Shown in pieces: positions 47,029 through 55,732 of a stretch of 64,000 bases of DNA. Source of the stretch: Bacillota bacterium. GTDB lineage: Bacteria > Bacillota > Clostridia > TANB77 > CAG-465. Position 1 is the stretch's first letter, and each line of letters starts with the position of its first letter. The DNA lies in the NCBI GenBank assembly GCA_023460515.1, contig JAEWPS010000032.1:1-64000 (forward strand), read 5' to 3'. Under the pieces are notes generated by a model. That model did not search any database. It had not been told where the DNA came from and saw only the letters and a program-made list of their open reading frames with translations. The position numbers and the translations under genes were made by a program.

Positions 47029-47718
47029 ATGGAGGAATTAGAACTAAAAGATATTTTGAATATTTTTTTTCAAAAAATAGTTCTTGTAATTATTATAACG
47101 GCTATTATAACAACAGCTGGAATGCTTTATACTTTGTTTGTACAAACTCCAATGTATAAATCTGATGTAACTATGGTGTTAACAGCTCCAACAAGTTTAA
47201 AAGATGAATCAAAGTCAGCAGACACAATAACACAAAGTGATGTGTTGCTTAATCAAAAGTTAGTTTCTACATATGGGGAAATTGTTAAATCAAGAAAAAT
47301 TGCTAGTCAAGTAATTGATAAATTAAAACTTAGCTATAGTCCAGACGAATTAAACAATATGATTTCAGTAAATTCTAAAAAGGATACAGAAATGTTACAA
47401 ATAACAGTTTCTAATGAAAATCCAAAAATAGCAGCGGATGTAGCAAATAATGTTGCTGAGATCTTTGGAAAAGAAATAGTTAACATATATAACATTAAGA
47501 ATGTATCGATAATTGATAGAGCTTTAGAAACAGATTCGCCATACAATATAAGTATTGTGAAACAAATAATTTTATTTTTCTTTTCAGGTATAGTAATATC
47601 ATTATTTTTTGTGTTTATTTCTTATTATTTTGATACTACAGTAAAAGATCCTGAAGAAGTAGAAAAAAGATTAGGTATGTCTGTACTTTCAGCAATACCA
47701 ATCTATAAAAATAATTGA
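47029..47718 (+). CDS. Wzz-type chain-length/kinase modulator (CapA/YwqC-like)
   Basis: 229 residues: first TM (about 18-38), an extracellular Wzz domain, second TM (about 182-205), and a short cytoplasmic tail DTTVKDPEEVEKRLGMSVL that activates the separate tyrosine kinase. AGGAGG precedes the ATG. First in a modulator-kinase-phosphatase module; the polymer biosynthesis genes are not in the window. Confidence 0.9.
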   Translation: MEELELKDILNIFFQKIVLVIIITAIITTAGMLYTLFVQTPMYKSDVTMVLTAPTSLKDESKSADTITQSDVLLNQKLVSTYGEIVKSRKIASQVIDKLKLSYSPDELNNMISVNSKKDTEMLQITVSNENPKIAADVANNVAEIFGKEIVNIYNIKNVSIIDRALETDSPYNISIVKQIILFFFSGIVISLFFVFISYYFDTTVKDPEEVEKRLGMSVLSAIPIYKNN

Positions 47719-47728
47719 GGTGAAAAAT

Positions 47729-48541
47729 ATGGGTAAATCACTAAGAACAAAGGCAAAAGTGGTTAATGAATTAATAGTAAAAGAAGATCCTAAATCTCCA
47801 ATATCTGAAAAATTAAGAACTTTAAGAACTAATATACTATTTTCAGCTGTTGATGAAGAGATAAAAACAATTCTTATAACAAGTCCTACACCAGGTGATG
47901 GAAAAAGTTGGACTTCAGCTAATTTGGCAATAGCTTTTGCACAAACTGGTAGTAAGGTTTTACTTATCGATGGAGACTTAAGAAAAGGAAGACAGCATAA
48001 AATATTTGGATTAAGCAATGAGTTTGGATTCTCAAACTATTTACTTGAATATGGAAAGAAAAAAATAATTAATAATTATCAAACAGAGGAAGATGATTCA
48101 GAAAATGAAATTATTTCGGATGTAAAGGTTGAAAAACCTGTTGTAACAAAATTTCATGAAACATCTGTTCCAAATTTAACTGTTATGACTGCAGGAAGTG
48201 TTCCGCCAAATCCTTCAGAATTACTTGGATCTAAAAAAATGCTAAAATTTCTTGAAAGTATAAAGAAAAGATATAGCATAATAATATTTGATGGACCACC
48301 CGTAAACGTAGTAACAGATTCTCTTATATTAACAAGATTGGTAGACACTACAGTACTGGTAGCTTCAGTTAAAAATACACAAGTTAAACATCTAATTACA
48401 GCTAAAAAAACAATTGAAAATGTTGGAGGAAAACTAGCAGGTGTAGTTGTAAATAAAATACCTGTTACTAGCGGAAAGCAATATACTGAATATTATGAAT
48501 ATTATCAAAGAAAAGAAGATGCTAAGAAAAATATAAAGTAG
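47729..48541 (+). CDS. tyrosine-protein kinase (BY-kinase, CpsD/YwqD type)
   Basis: 270 residues. Walker A TSPTPGDGKS (51-60), Walker A' VLLIDGDLRKGRQHKIF, and Walker B IIFDGPP. The C-terminal Tyr cluster in QYTEYYEYYQ is the autophosphorylation site. An acidic insertion (EEDDSENE) is unusual. GAGGTG fits the ATG at 47729. Controls capsule or exopolysaccharide export with the preceding protein. Confidence 0.92.
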   Translation: MGKSLRTKAKVVNELIVKEDPKSPISEKLRTLRTNILFSAVDEEIKTILITSPTPGDGKSWTSANLAIAFAQTGSKVLLIDGDLRKGRQHKIFGLSNEFGFSNYLLEYGKKKIINNYQTEEDDSENEIISDVKVEKPVVTKFHETSVPNLTVMTAGSVPPNPSELLGSKKMLKFLESIKKRYSIIIFDGPPVNVVTDSLILTRLVDTTVLVASVKNTQVKHLITAKKTIENVGGKLAGVVVNKIPVTSGKQYTEYYEYYQRKEDAKKNIK

Positions 48542-48556
48542 AATGAAGGTGGAATA

Positions 48557-49327
48557 ATGTTAGATTTACATACACATATAATTCCCGGGGTTGATGACGG
48601 ATCTAAAAACATGGATGAGACAATAGAAATATTGAAAAATGCGAAATTAGCCGGTTATTCAGGTGTAGTAGCGACTCCTCATTATATAGAAGGTTCGTAT
48701 TCAACTAATAATTCAGATAAAATGAAGTATATTAAGGACATAAAAACTGAACTTAAATTGCAGAATATTGATTTAGAAATATATACTGGAAATGAAGTTT
48801 TTATAACAGATACTATTGAAAATCTTCTATATTATGCTAAAATATCTTCGATAAATAACTCAAAATACATACTTATAGAGCTACCTATGGCTGGCGGTTC
48901 TAATGGTTTACAAAGTTGTATATTTAAAGTGTTTTCATTAGGATACATTCCTATAATTGCACATCCAGAAAGATATTCGTTTGTTCAAAAGGATCCTAAC
49001 AAACTTTTGGATTATATTGATCAAGGAGTACTATTTCAACTTAATTCAGGTAGTCTATTTGGTCATTATGGTAAAACAGCTGAAAAAACAGCTAGAATTT
49101 TAATTAAGCATAATATGGTGCAATTTGTTGCAACAGATACTCATAGTGGAAAAAGTTCTAGTTATAGTCAAATATCCGATGTTTGTAAGCTAATTTCAAA
49201 ATTAACTTATGTAGAAAATGTAGATATATTGATGAATAAAAATCCCAATGATGTAATCAATAATAAAAAAATAATTGCTAATGAACCTATAAAATATAAA
49301 AAAGGGTTATTTCAATTTTTTAAATAA
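48557..49327 (+). CDS. PHP-type tyrosine-protein phosphatase (CpsB/YwqE)
   Basis: 256 residues with the metal-binding PHP signature DLHTHIIPGVDDGSK, then ATPHYI, and AHPERY and TDTHS near the end. Mn-dependent phosphatase that resets the BY-kinase. Start ATG with AAGGTGG. Third gene of the module. Confidence 0.93.
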   Translation: MLDLHTHIIPGVDDGSKNMDETIEILKNAKLAGYSGVVATPHYIEGSYSTNNSDKMKYIKDIKTELKLQNIDLEIYTGNEVFITDTIENLLYYAKISSINNSKYILIELPMAGGSNGLQSCIFKVFSLGYIPIIAHPERYSFVQKDPNKLLDYIDQGVLFQLNSGSLFGHYGKTAEKTARILIKHNMVQFVATDTHSGKSSSYSQISDVCKLISKLTYVENVDILMNKNPNDVINNKKIIANEPIKYKKGLFQFFK

Positions 49328-49334
49328 TTTATAC

Positions 49335-49395
49335 AAATCGCCCATTATATATTATAATATTCATAAAATATTACATAATATATAATGGGTGATTT
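49335..49395 (+). other. 21-bp hairpin covering the SD of the cardiolipin synthase gene
   Basis: 49335-49355 pairs with 49375-49395, one G:U pair, 19-nt loop. The 3' arm includes GGGTGA, the ribosome site for the ATG at 49397, and is followed by only a short T tract. It may terminate the capsule operon and at the same time hide the ribosome site of the next gene. Confidence 0.6.
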
Positions 49396-49396
49396 T

Positions 49397-50947
49397 ATGA
49401 AAAATTTTAATAATGTTCTAATTACATTAATATCTGGCTTAACTAAAACTGTAATTATTATGATTTTAATATATGTTCAAATTGAGTTTGTTAAAATAGA
49501 AGTTCAAGAAAGCAAGCATTTATTAATATATTTAAATTTTGCAGTTGAGTTATTAAAAGTGATTTTAGTCATACATATAATATATAAATTTCAAAGTGTA
49601 TCTTACAAATTATTATGGATAATTTTAATAATGTTTTTTCCTATATTGGGGGCAATATTATACTTAATGCTTGGTAATTCAGAAGTTTCTAAATCTTTTA
49701 AAAAACGAATTGATGAAGAATACTCAAATTCGCAACAATTCATAGAAAAAAATGATGAAGAATTAGAAGAGATTAAAAAGATAGATAAGGTTAGGTATAA
49801 TCAAGTAAATTATATATACAATACAAATAAATTACCTATATATAAAAGTCCAAATTTACAATACCTAAAAAGTGGAGAAGAATATTTTGAATCAATTCTA
49901 AAAGATATTGCAAATGCAAGAGAGTATATATTTATACAGTATTTCACTATAAGTGAAGGAAGTATGTGGAATAGGTTATTTGATATTTTAAAACAAAAGT
50001 CACTAGAGAATGTAAAAATTTATATTATTGTAGATGGAATGGGTAACCAAGGAAAATTTCCTAAGGATTTTAAACAAAAATTAGAAAAATTTGAAATAAA
50101 ATTTTACATATTCAATTCATCGTTAATATCAATTAATGAATATTTAAATTATAGAAGCCATAGAAAAATAGTTGTAATAGACGGTAATATTGCATATACA
50201 GGTGGTGTTAATATAGGTGATGAATATATTAATTTGGATAAAAGATACGGACATTGGAAAGATTCTGGAATTAAAATTTTGGGAAGTGCAGTAACAAGTT
50301 ATATAATAATGTTCATTAGAATGTGGAATCTTCGCGATAAAAAAAGTTGGTTAGATTATAAAAAATTTATAAATAGGAAAAGCAAAGAAGATATTGGCAA
50401 AGGATATATAGTGCCTTACTGCGACTCGCCAGATAATAAAAATAATACTGCTCAAAATTTATATATTCAAATTATAAATTCAGCAAAGGATTATGTATAT
50501 ATAATGACGCCTTATTTAAGTTTAGATTGTGACATTGTTACAGCGTTTGCAAATGCAGCAAAATCCGGTGTTGATGTGAGAATAATCATACCATCTATTT
50601 CAGATAAATTAGTGATGCACTTTGTAAATAGGGCTTTTTATCAAATATTGCTTGAAGCAGGTGTTAAAATATACGAGTATAAACCTGGATTTATTCATTC
50701 TAAAGTATTTATATCTGATGACGAATTAGCTACGGTTGGAAGTATAAATCTTGACTTTAGAGGATTATATTTTCATTTTGAATGTGGAAATTGGATTTAT
50801 AAGACGGGTGAAGAGGAAAAAATTAAACAAGATTTTTTGGATACGCTAGAGCAATCATTAGAAATAAATTTAATTGAATGGAATAGGCGTGGTATTATTA
50901 AAAGAATAATTGATAAAATAATTGTAACTTTTTCACCGTTAGTATAA
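49397..50947 (+). CDS. cls: cardiolipin synthase
   Basis: 516 residues: two N-terminal TM helices with a short Phospho-lipase nuclease-like N-terminal domain, then two HKD motifs (SHRKIVVIDG and IHSKVFISDDE followed by SINLDFRG). Condenses two phosphatidylglycerols into cardiolipin. An upstream in-frame ATG (49385) would put the SD inside the gene. It begins right after a strong hairpin. Confidence 0.93.
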   Translation: MKNFNNVLITLISGLTKTVIIMILIYVQIEFVKIEVQESKHLLIYLNFAVELLKVILVIHIIYKFQSVSYKLLWIILIMFFPILGAILYLMLGNSEVSKSFKKRIDEEYSNSQQFIEKNDEELEEIKKIDKVRYNQVNYIYNTNKLPIYKSPNLQYLKSGEEYFESILKDIANAREYIFIQYFTISEGSMWNRLFDILKQKSLENVKIYIIVDGMGNQGKFPKDFKQKLEKFEIKFYIFNSSLISINEYLNYRSHRKIVVIDGNIAYTGGVNIGDEYINLDKRYGHWKDSGIKILGSAVTSYIIMFIRMWNLRDKKSWLDYKKFINRKSKEDIGKGYIVPYCDSPDNKNNTAQNLYIQIINSAKDYVYIMTPYLSLDCDIVTAFANAAKSGVDVRIIIPSISDKLVMHFVNRAFYQILLEAGVKIYEYKPGFIHSKVFISDDELATVGSINLDFRGLYFHFECGNWIYKTGEEEKIKQDFLDTLEQSLEINLIEWNRRGIIKRIIDKIIVTFSPLV

Positions 50948-51017
50948 GATAAATAGCATATTTTTATCTTGTATACTATGAAAAACATACTCATTATGTA
51001 TAATTTTATTGAAAAGA

Positions 51018-51046
51018 TTGACATAAATATGACTTTGTGATATAAT
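51018..51046 (+). promoter_or_regulatory. sigma-A promoter of the 80-residue ORF
   Basis: TTGACA (51018-51023), 17 bp, TATAAT (51041-51046): consensus. Confidence 0.85.
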
Positions 51047-51108
51047 ATCTATGCAATTAAATATTAGATATTTAAATTTAAAATAAATTTATTGGAGGAG
51101 TGTAAAAT

Positions 51109-51351
51109 ATGAATGAGCATATGTTGAGTGGTGCAAGTGCGTATATTAAAGATTTTACTGAATGGTATCTAAAAAACGAAAATCCCCCGGATATTATGGT
51201 ATTTGTTAATGACAGATTTTTTGAATGCCCAGAAGGCAAGAAAAAGGAATTATATGAAATCTTCGTTAAACTAAGCACAATACTTTCCAATGGAGATAAA
51301 TGCAATCAGGACACAATTGATATAGCTAACAGTTTAGTTAAGATCCTTTGA
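51109..51351 (+). CDS. hypothetical protein, 80 residues
   Basis: Cytoplasmic, slightly acidic, two or three helices; includes DFTEWYLKNENPPDIMVFVN and FFECPEGKKKELYEIF. Strong promoter, GGAGGAG ribosome site and a following terminator make it a solid monocistronic gene. No family recognised. Confidence 0.75.
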   Translation: MNEHMLSGASAYIKDFTEWYLKNENPPDIMVFVNDRFFECPEGKKKELYEIFVKLSTILSNGDKCNQDTIDIANSLVKIL

Positions 51352-51380
51352 CAATAAAGTATTCTGCAAAATTAAATATA

Positions 51381-51420
51381 AAAACTCTTACGAATGAATT
51401 TTTATTCGTGAGAGTTTTTA
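51381..51420. terminator. bidirectional terminator between convergent genes
   Basis: AAAAACTCTTACGAAT pairs with ATTCGTGAGAGTTTTT; serves the 80-residue ORF and the GGDEF gene. Confidence 0.85.
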
Positions 51421-51422
51421 CT

Positions 51423-53057
51423 TTATATAGTCATTTCGTTTGCACATGGTTTTAAATTCTTAAGTTCATAACCTCTTTTTCCTTTTTCTAAGTTGATGCT
51501 CTTATGTGTAGATTTTAAATGTGATGAATCTTTTTCTTTTTCTATGCAATTTTTAAATCCACTTTTAATCATTTCTAAAATTTTTTCTCTTTGGTTTAAA
51601 CTACTTCTTGATAAAAGTTTAATATCATCTAAATTTGCAATTTGTCGATAGATTTTTTTGATTGACCCTTTTATTTCTTCAACATCCTTCAATTTTCTGC
51701 TAAAACTTTCTTCTTGAAGATTACTTTCTATTTTAGTAAGATTATCATTAACTACATTTAGAAAGTTAGGTTTTTTTAATTTACTTTTGCTAATTTCTTG
51801 AATTGAACAAATAATAGACATATTGTATTTTGCTCCGGTATTAGTACCATATCTTTGTATATCACTTATAATTTCATTTTCCGAAATATCATTATTCTTT
51901 TCAATAAGAACGTATGAATTTCCTCCACCTTTTGCAATAATATTTGAATACATTTTAATATTTTTTTCTTTAAGTACATTTTGTACATGTTCTAGTGAAT
52001 CAGAAATTGCAATGTCTCCCGCATCATGTCCATGAGTATCGTTTATATTTTTTAATCCGGATAAATCAACAGCAAGAATACTAAAAACTTTAGAACCCTT
52101 ATCTTTCATTATATTTTTATATGCCTTTTTATATCCAAGACCTTGAAAATATTCTGAACTGATTACATCATTCACAGGGTGCTTTGATAGCATACTAGCT
52201 AATACATATTCATTTATTAGATGCGTTTTATTTCCATATAATGATTTAGCTTCATTGGTATATTGTCTTTTTAATTTTTCAAATGTATCTTGTTTATCTG
52301 AAGTGTTCGAATCTTGTGAAATATTATCATCAGAAGTTATATCTTCAATATCTAATTGTTCAATTGCTTTATCAAAAGTGTTTCTTAAATCCGGCTTGTT
52401 ACTATTCTTAAGTTTTTCCATATTTATTCTCATTTTATCTAATTGCGTTTCAACAACTGTATTAACAATTTTTTCTAAATTATTTCCACAAACACTTCTT
52501 AATCTTTCACTCTTAAAAATGCCTTTGTTTTCTGCCATTTTTTCATCTGCAACATTCATAGCACGTGTTAAGCCATTTGATAAATCTGAACATGATCCTA
52601 CACTAATAGTTAGTTCGTTTTCTTTTACTTTTTTTAAATCACCTACAATAGTATTGGCTTCTTGCTCATTTTTATCAGGTAAATATATATATATTTCATC
52701 TCCCATTTTTGCTATTTTGTAATTTTTGCATTCGTTTTCATTTAGAGAAATTTTTATTTTATCTATCATACTTTTAATCATACTATTTACTTTTTCTTTT
52801 CCTCTAAATTTATTTGCAACAAATAAGTCGTTAATATCTGCCATTATTATGGTTCCCTCTGGGGATTGTCTTATCATTTCATCTGTGAACATTCTAAAAG
52901 CTGGCATAGACAATACTCCATATTGCTTAATATATGTAAAGTTGTCTATTATTTGTTTATTAGTCGATTTACTAGATAATTTATCTATATATCTTTTTGC
53001 AATATTTAATATATTTTTTTGATTATTTAATAAGACTGGTAGTTTATCATTTGCCAT
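51423..53057 (-). CDS. tandem degenerate GGDEF-domain protein
   Basis: 544 residues, no TM segment. The first GGDEF-like domain (about 45-185) has DINDLFVANK (74-83), KMGDEIYI (117-124) and TISVGSCSD with NVADEKMAENKG. The second (about 290-450) has DLSGLKNINDTHGHDAGD (331-348) but KGGGNSYVLI where GGDEF should be (376-385). Neither signature is canonical, so it may bind GTP or c-di-GMP rather than make it. The linker (186-280) is charged and probably disordered. Single gene with convergent neighbour. Confidence 0.75.
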   Translation of the reverse strand: MANDKLPVLLNNQKNILNIAKRYIDKLSSKSTNKQIIDNFTYIKQYGVLSMPAFRMFTDEMIRQSPEGTIIMADINDLFVANKFRGKEKVNSMIKSMIDKIKISLNENECKNYKIAKMGDEIYIYLPDKNEQEANTIVGDLKKVKENELTISVGSCSDLSNGLTRAMNVADEKMAENKGIFKSERLRSVCGNNLEKIVNTVVETQLDKMRINMEKLKNSNKPDLRNTFDKAIEQLDIEDITSDDNISQDSNTSDKQDTFEKLKRQYTNEAKSLYGNKTHLINEYVLASMLSKHPVNDVISSEYFQGLGYKKAYKNIMKDKGSKVFSILAVDLSGLKNINDTHGHDAGDIAISDSLEHVQNVLKEKNIKMYSNIIAKGGGNSYVLIEKNNDISENEIISDIQRYGTNTGAKYNMSIICSIQEISKSKLKKPNFLNVVNDNLTKIESNLQEESFSRKLKDVEEIKGSIKKIYRQIANLDDIKLLSRSSLNQREKILEMIKSGFKNCIEKEKDSSHLKSTHKSINLEKGKRGYELKNLKPCANEMTI

Positions 53058-53344
53058 AAATAAAATCTCCTTTGTTCACCTTTTTATTGCATTATATCAT
53101 AACAATATTTTTTTTTCAATATATATACTACTTTTAACTAATAAATTTAATAGATTGAAGTTGTTTATTAAAATAAAAAAGGCAGAAATGTTAAATCTAT
53201 CCTTTCATTTTAAATTCACACTCCAATAAATATTATATGAAATACAAAAAGATATATACAATTAATTAAAACGGTATGAATTAAATTATTAGAGCAAGGT
53301 AAAATAAAAAAACTACCCTTTTGAGGTAGTCTTTTCATATAATT
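53058..53344. other. intergenic stretch with a terminator only
   Basis: AT-rich, no credible ORF. A hairpin ACTACC/GGTAGT with seven T on the minus strand (53305-53335) terminates the peroxiredoxin operon. I see nothing else. Confidence 0.55.
53305..53335 (-). terminator. terminator of the peroxiredoxin operon
   Basis: Stem GACTACC/GGTAGT with loop TCAAAAG, followed by T7 on the minus strand. Confidence 0.75.
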
Positions 53345-53494
53345 TTAAAATATGTTGTTTGGGTAATAAGGTTCAATGCAATCTTTTTTATTACTGCAAA
53401 AACATGAAAATATTATAAATATTATAATAAGTATAATTATACAACTACAACCAGAACCGAATATTCCACCTGTACTACAACGATCTTCACTCAT
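53345..53494 (-). CDS. small Cys-rich single-TM protein, 49 residues
   Basis: Reads MSEDRCSTGGIFGSGCSC, a hydrophobic stretch of Ile/Leu/Phe (about 19-30), then CFCSNKKDC. Six Cys in 49 residues. AGGAGGT is at correct spacing. It starts 11 bp beyond the peroxiredoxin stop and shares its terminator. No family assigned. Confidence 0.65.
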   Translation of the reverse strand: MSEDRCSTGGIFGSGCSCIIILIIIFIIFSCFCSNKKDCIEPYYPNNIF

Positions 53495-53505
53495 ATGAAT
53501 ACCTC

Positions 53506-54318
53506 CTATCGATTATTATAACTGTTTTGAAACATATTTATATTTTCCTGTGGCATTCCATTGATAATTGGATTTGTAAATATTGGTTGTTGCTCTATAG
53601 TTGGCTGCATATATTCTAAATTTTTTTTAAAACATAAATACCAATCCATACAATTGTATCCCATAGGATTTTTTACTCTTTCTAATAATTCATCATATGT
53701 TTTTGGATAGGGAACTATAACTGATTGACCTGGCATCCAATTTGCTGGGGTCACAACACCTTCAAGATCTGTAGTTTGTAATGCATCTAATAATCTCAAT
53801 ATCTCTGGAATATTTCTTCCATTTGACATTGGATATTGTAGTATAGCTCTTATTTTCTGCTCTGGGTCTATAATAAACACACTTCTTACAGTTTGAGTGG
53901 CATTTTGATCAGCTGGTAACATTCCGTACATTCTAGCAATTTTCATATTTCTATCTGCAACAATTGGAAAGGGTATTTGTATACCAGTCATTTTATATAT
54001 ATTATATACCCAGGCTAAATGTGATGCATTGCTGTCAATTGATAAACCAAGTAAATTAGTATTTCTACTTTTAAATTCTGGATAATATTTGGCAAATGCT
54101 ATAAATTCAGTAGTACATACAGGTGTAAAATCTCCTGGATGAGAAAAAAATACTAACCATTTTCCTGCATAATCTGACATTTTAGCAGGTCCAAATGTAG
54201 TTTCGGCTATAAATTCCGGTGCCTTCATTCCTATTGTAAGTAGTGTATCTTGTCTATAGGTATCTGTCATTTCCACAATTTCTCTATGTAAATTATCATT
54301 ATGATTTTTAATTTCCAT
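53506..54318 (-). CDS. peroxiredoxin (Prx6/1-Cys-type)
   Basis: 270 residues. Peroxidatic Cys68 in DFTPVCTTEF, the Prx active-site motif. The C-terminal extension has YNCMDWYLCFKK, where extra Cys are placed as in archaeal-type Prx6 that can form a further disulfide. The last 35 residues (Gln/Asn-rich) are unlike the family. AGGAGGT precedes the ATG. It removes peroxides in the cytoplasm. Confidence 0.92.
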   Translation of the reverse strand: MEIKNHNDNLHREIVEMTDTYRQDTLLTIGMKAPEFIAETTFGPAKMSDYAGKWLVFFSHPGDFTPVCTTEFIAFAKYYPEFKSRNTNLLGLSIDSNASHLAWVYNIYKMTGIQIPFPIVADRNMKIARMYGMLPADQNATQTVRSVFIIDPEQKIRAILQYPMSNGRNIPEILRLLDALQTTDLEGVVTPANWMPGQSVIVPYPKTYDELLERVKNPMGYNCMDWYLCFKKNLEYMQPTIEQQPIFTNPIINGMPQENINMFQNSYNNR

Positions 54319-54478
54319 TTTTTGTACCTCCTAGTTATATAATATTGATAGTTATTTACGTTTGTTACATTAATGCTTAAATAAATGTGATTAGTATGGC
54401 AATTATATTTAGATTTTTTATTATTAGAACAATTTTGCCACAAATTACATATATACTTATATGAGGAGAGTTTAAAGT

Positions 54479-54718
54479 ATGGATTCATCAAAAAATCTAA
54501 TGGATAATTGTGAGGGATATAAATTAATTACATTGGCGACTTCGATAGCAATTTTCTTGGCCGAAAATTTAAGTTTAGATGATCAAAATGTAATTGGTAA
54601 TTTAATAGTAGGGGTAGGACAAAATTTACTAATAATTGCTGCGCAAAACTCTAAATTTCAAGGTTGTATTCAAACATGTAAAGACAAAGAAATATCCAAC
54701 CAAAATGATTCTATGTAA
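54479..54718 (+). CDS. hypothetical protein, 79 residues
   Basis: Helical protein with LITLATSIAIFLAENLSLDD and NLIVGVGQNLLIIAAQ, resembling short clostridial proteins of unknown function. GAGGAGAG precedes the ATG and a terminator follows. Two Cys near the C-terminus (CIQTC). Confidence 0.7.
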   Translation: MDSSKNLMDNCEGYKLITLATSIAIFLAENLSLDDQNVIGNLIVGVGQNLLIIAAQNSKFQGCIQTCKDKEISNQNDSM

Positions 54719-54726
54719 TAATTTTC

Positions 54727-54770
54727 AAAAAGACGTAATAATTTCAATTTGAAATCGTTACGTCTTTTTT
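54727..54770. terminator. bidirectional terminator between convergent genes
   Basis: AAAAAGACGTAA pairs with TTACGTCTTTTTT with an internal stem ATTTCAA/GAAAT. Confidence 0.85.
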
Positions 54771-54793
54771 GTTATATTGATTTATATATAATA

Positions 54794-55549
54794 TTATTGT
54801 TTTATTAAATCTTTGACAACTTCTGATGCAATTATTAATCCAACAACAGAAGGTACAAATGAGATGCTCCCTGGAATTTGCCTTTTCGCGATACACTTTC
54901 TGACTGTACCCTTCGGACAAATGCAATTTTTTTTACAAGAAGATTCACAATCACTTATAGGTACTAATGGTTCTTCTTTTGAATAAACAATTTTTAGTGA
55001 CTCTATATTTCTTTTTCTTAACTCTTTCCTCATAACTCTTGCAACAGGACACATTGAAGATTTTTTAATATCTGAAATTTCAAATCTTGTAGGGTCTAGT
55101 TTGTTGCCAGCGCCCATGCTAGATATTATTGGAATATTTTTTTCTTTTGCTTTAACAACTAAATCTATTTTTGAACCAATTGTATCAATTGCATCAACTA
55201 TGTAATCATAATCTTCACTAATAAGTTGGTTTGAATTTTCTGGATTTAAAAAAGTTAAATGAGTAATAACAGTGGCTTTAGGATTTATATCTAGTATTCT
55301 ACTTTTCATAGCTTCTACTTTTTCAATACCAACGGTTTTTGTTGTAGCGTGTATTTGTCTATTTATATTTGTAAGACATATTTTATCATCGTCAATAAGA
55401 ATAAATTTACCGATACCTGATCTTGCTAGTCCTTCGGCAACGTATGATCCAACACCACCTATACCAAATATAGCAACCGAACTGTTCTGTAGTTTATTCA
55501 TATTATCTTTTCCTAATAATAATTCTGTTCTGGAAAATTTATTTAACAT
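54794..55549 (-). CDS. tcdA: tRNA threonylcarbamoyladenosine dehydratase (TcdA/ThiF family)
   Basis: 251 residues. E1-like enzyme that cyclises t6A37. Nucleotide motif GIGGVGSYVAEGLARSG (29-45), DDDKICLTNINRQ, and YDYIVDAIDTIGSK. The tail GSISFVPSVVGLIIASEVVKDL is typical. A Cys cluster (201, 205, 209, 211, 219) replaces the usual linker. Start ATG at 55547-55549 with AAAGGTG. A ThiF/MoeB-like role is less likely because no sulfur-carrier gene is near. Confidence 0.85.
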   Translation of the reverse strand: MLNKFSRTELLLGKDNMNKLQNSSVAIFGIGGVGSYVAEGLARSGIGKFILIDDDKICLTNINRQIHATTKTVGIEKVEAMKSRILDINPKATVITHLTFLNPENSNQLISEDYDYIVDAIDTIGSKIDLVVKAKEKNIPIISSMGAGNKLDPTRFEISDIKKSSMCPVARVMRKELRKRNIESLKIVYSKEEPLVPISDCESSCKKNCICPKGTVRKCIAKRQIPGSISFVPSVVGLIIASEVVKDLIKQ

Positions 55550-55732
55550 TTGTATCACCTTTCTAAGCTTATAACATATAGATTATATCATAATTTTATC
55601 TTTCTTTCAATAAAAAATAAATTATTAGTATAAAATATAATATTTAAAACCAACGTTAAAACAAAATGTTAATAAATAGTTGATTTTAAGTATTAAATAT
55701 GATACAATGAAATTAATTTAAAGGGGTGTATT

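Noticed and set aside
50945..50990. Possible terminator after cls
   Set aside because: The arms AGTATAAGATA and TATCTTGTATACT match only with a bulge, and there is no T run.
51642..51655. TTTGTCGATA in the GGDEF gene as a Spo0A box
   Set aside because: One mismatch in the core and located inside a coding region far from any start.
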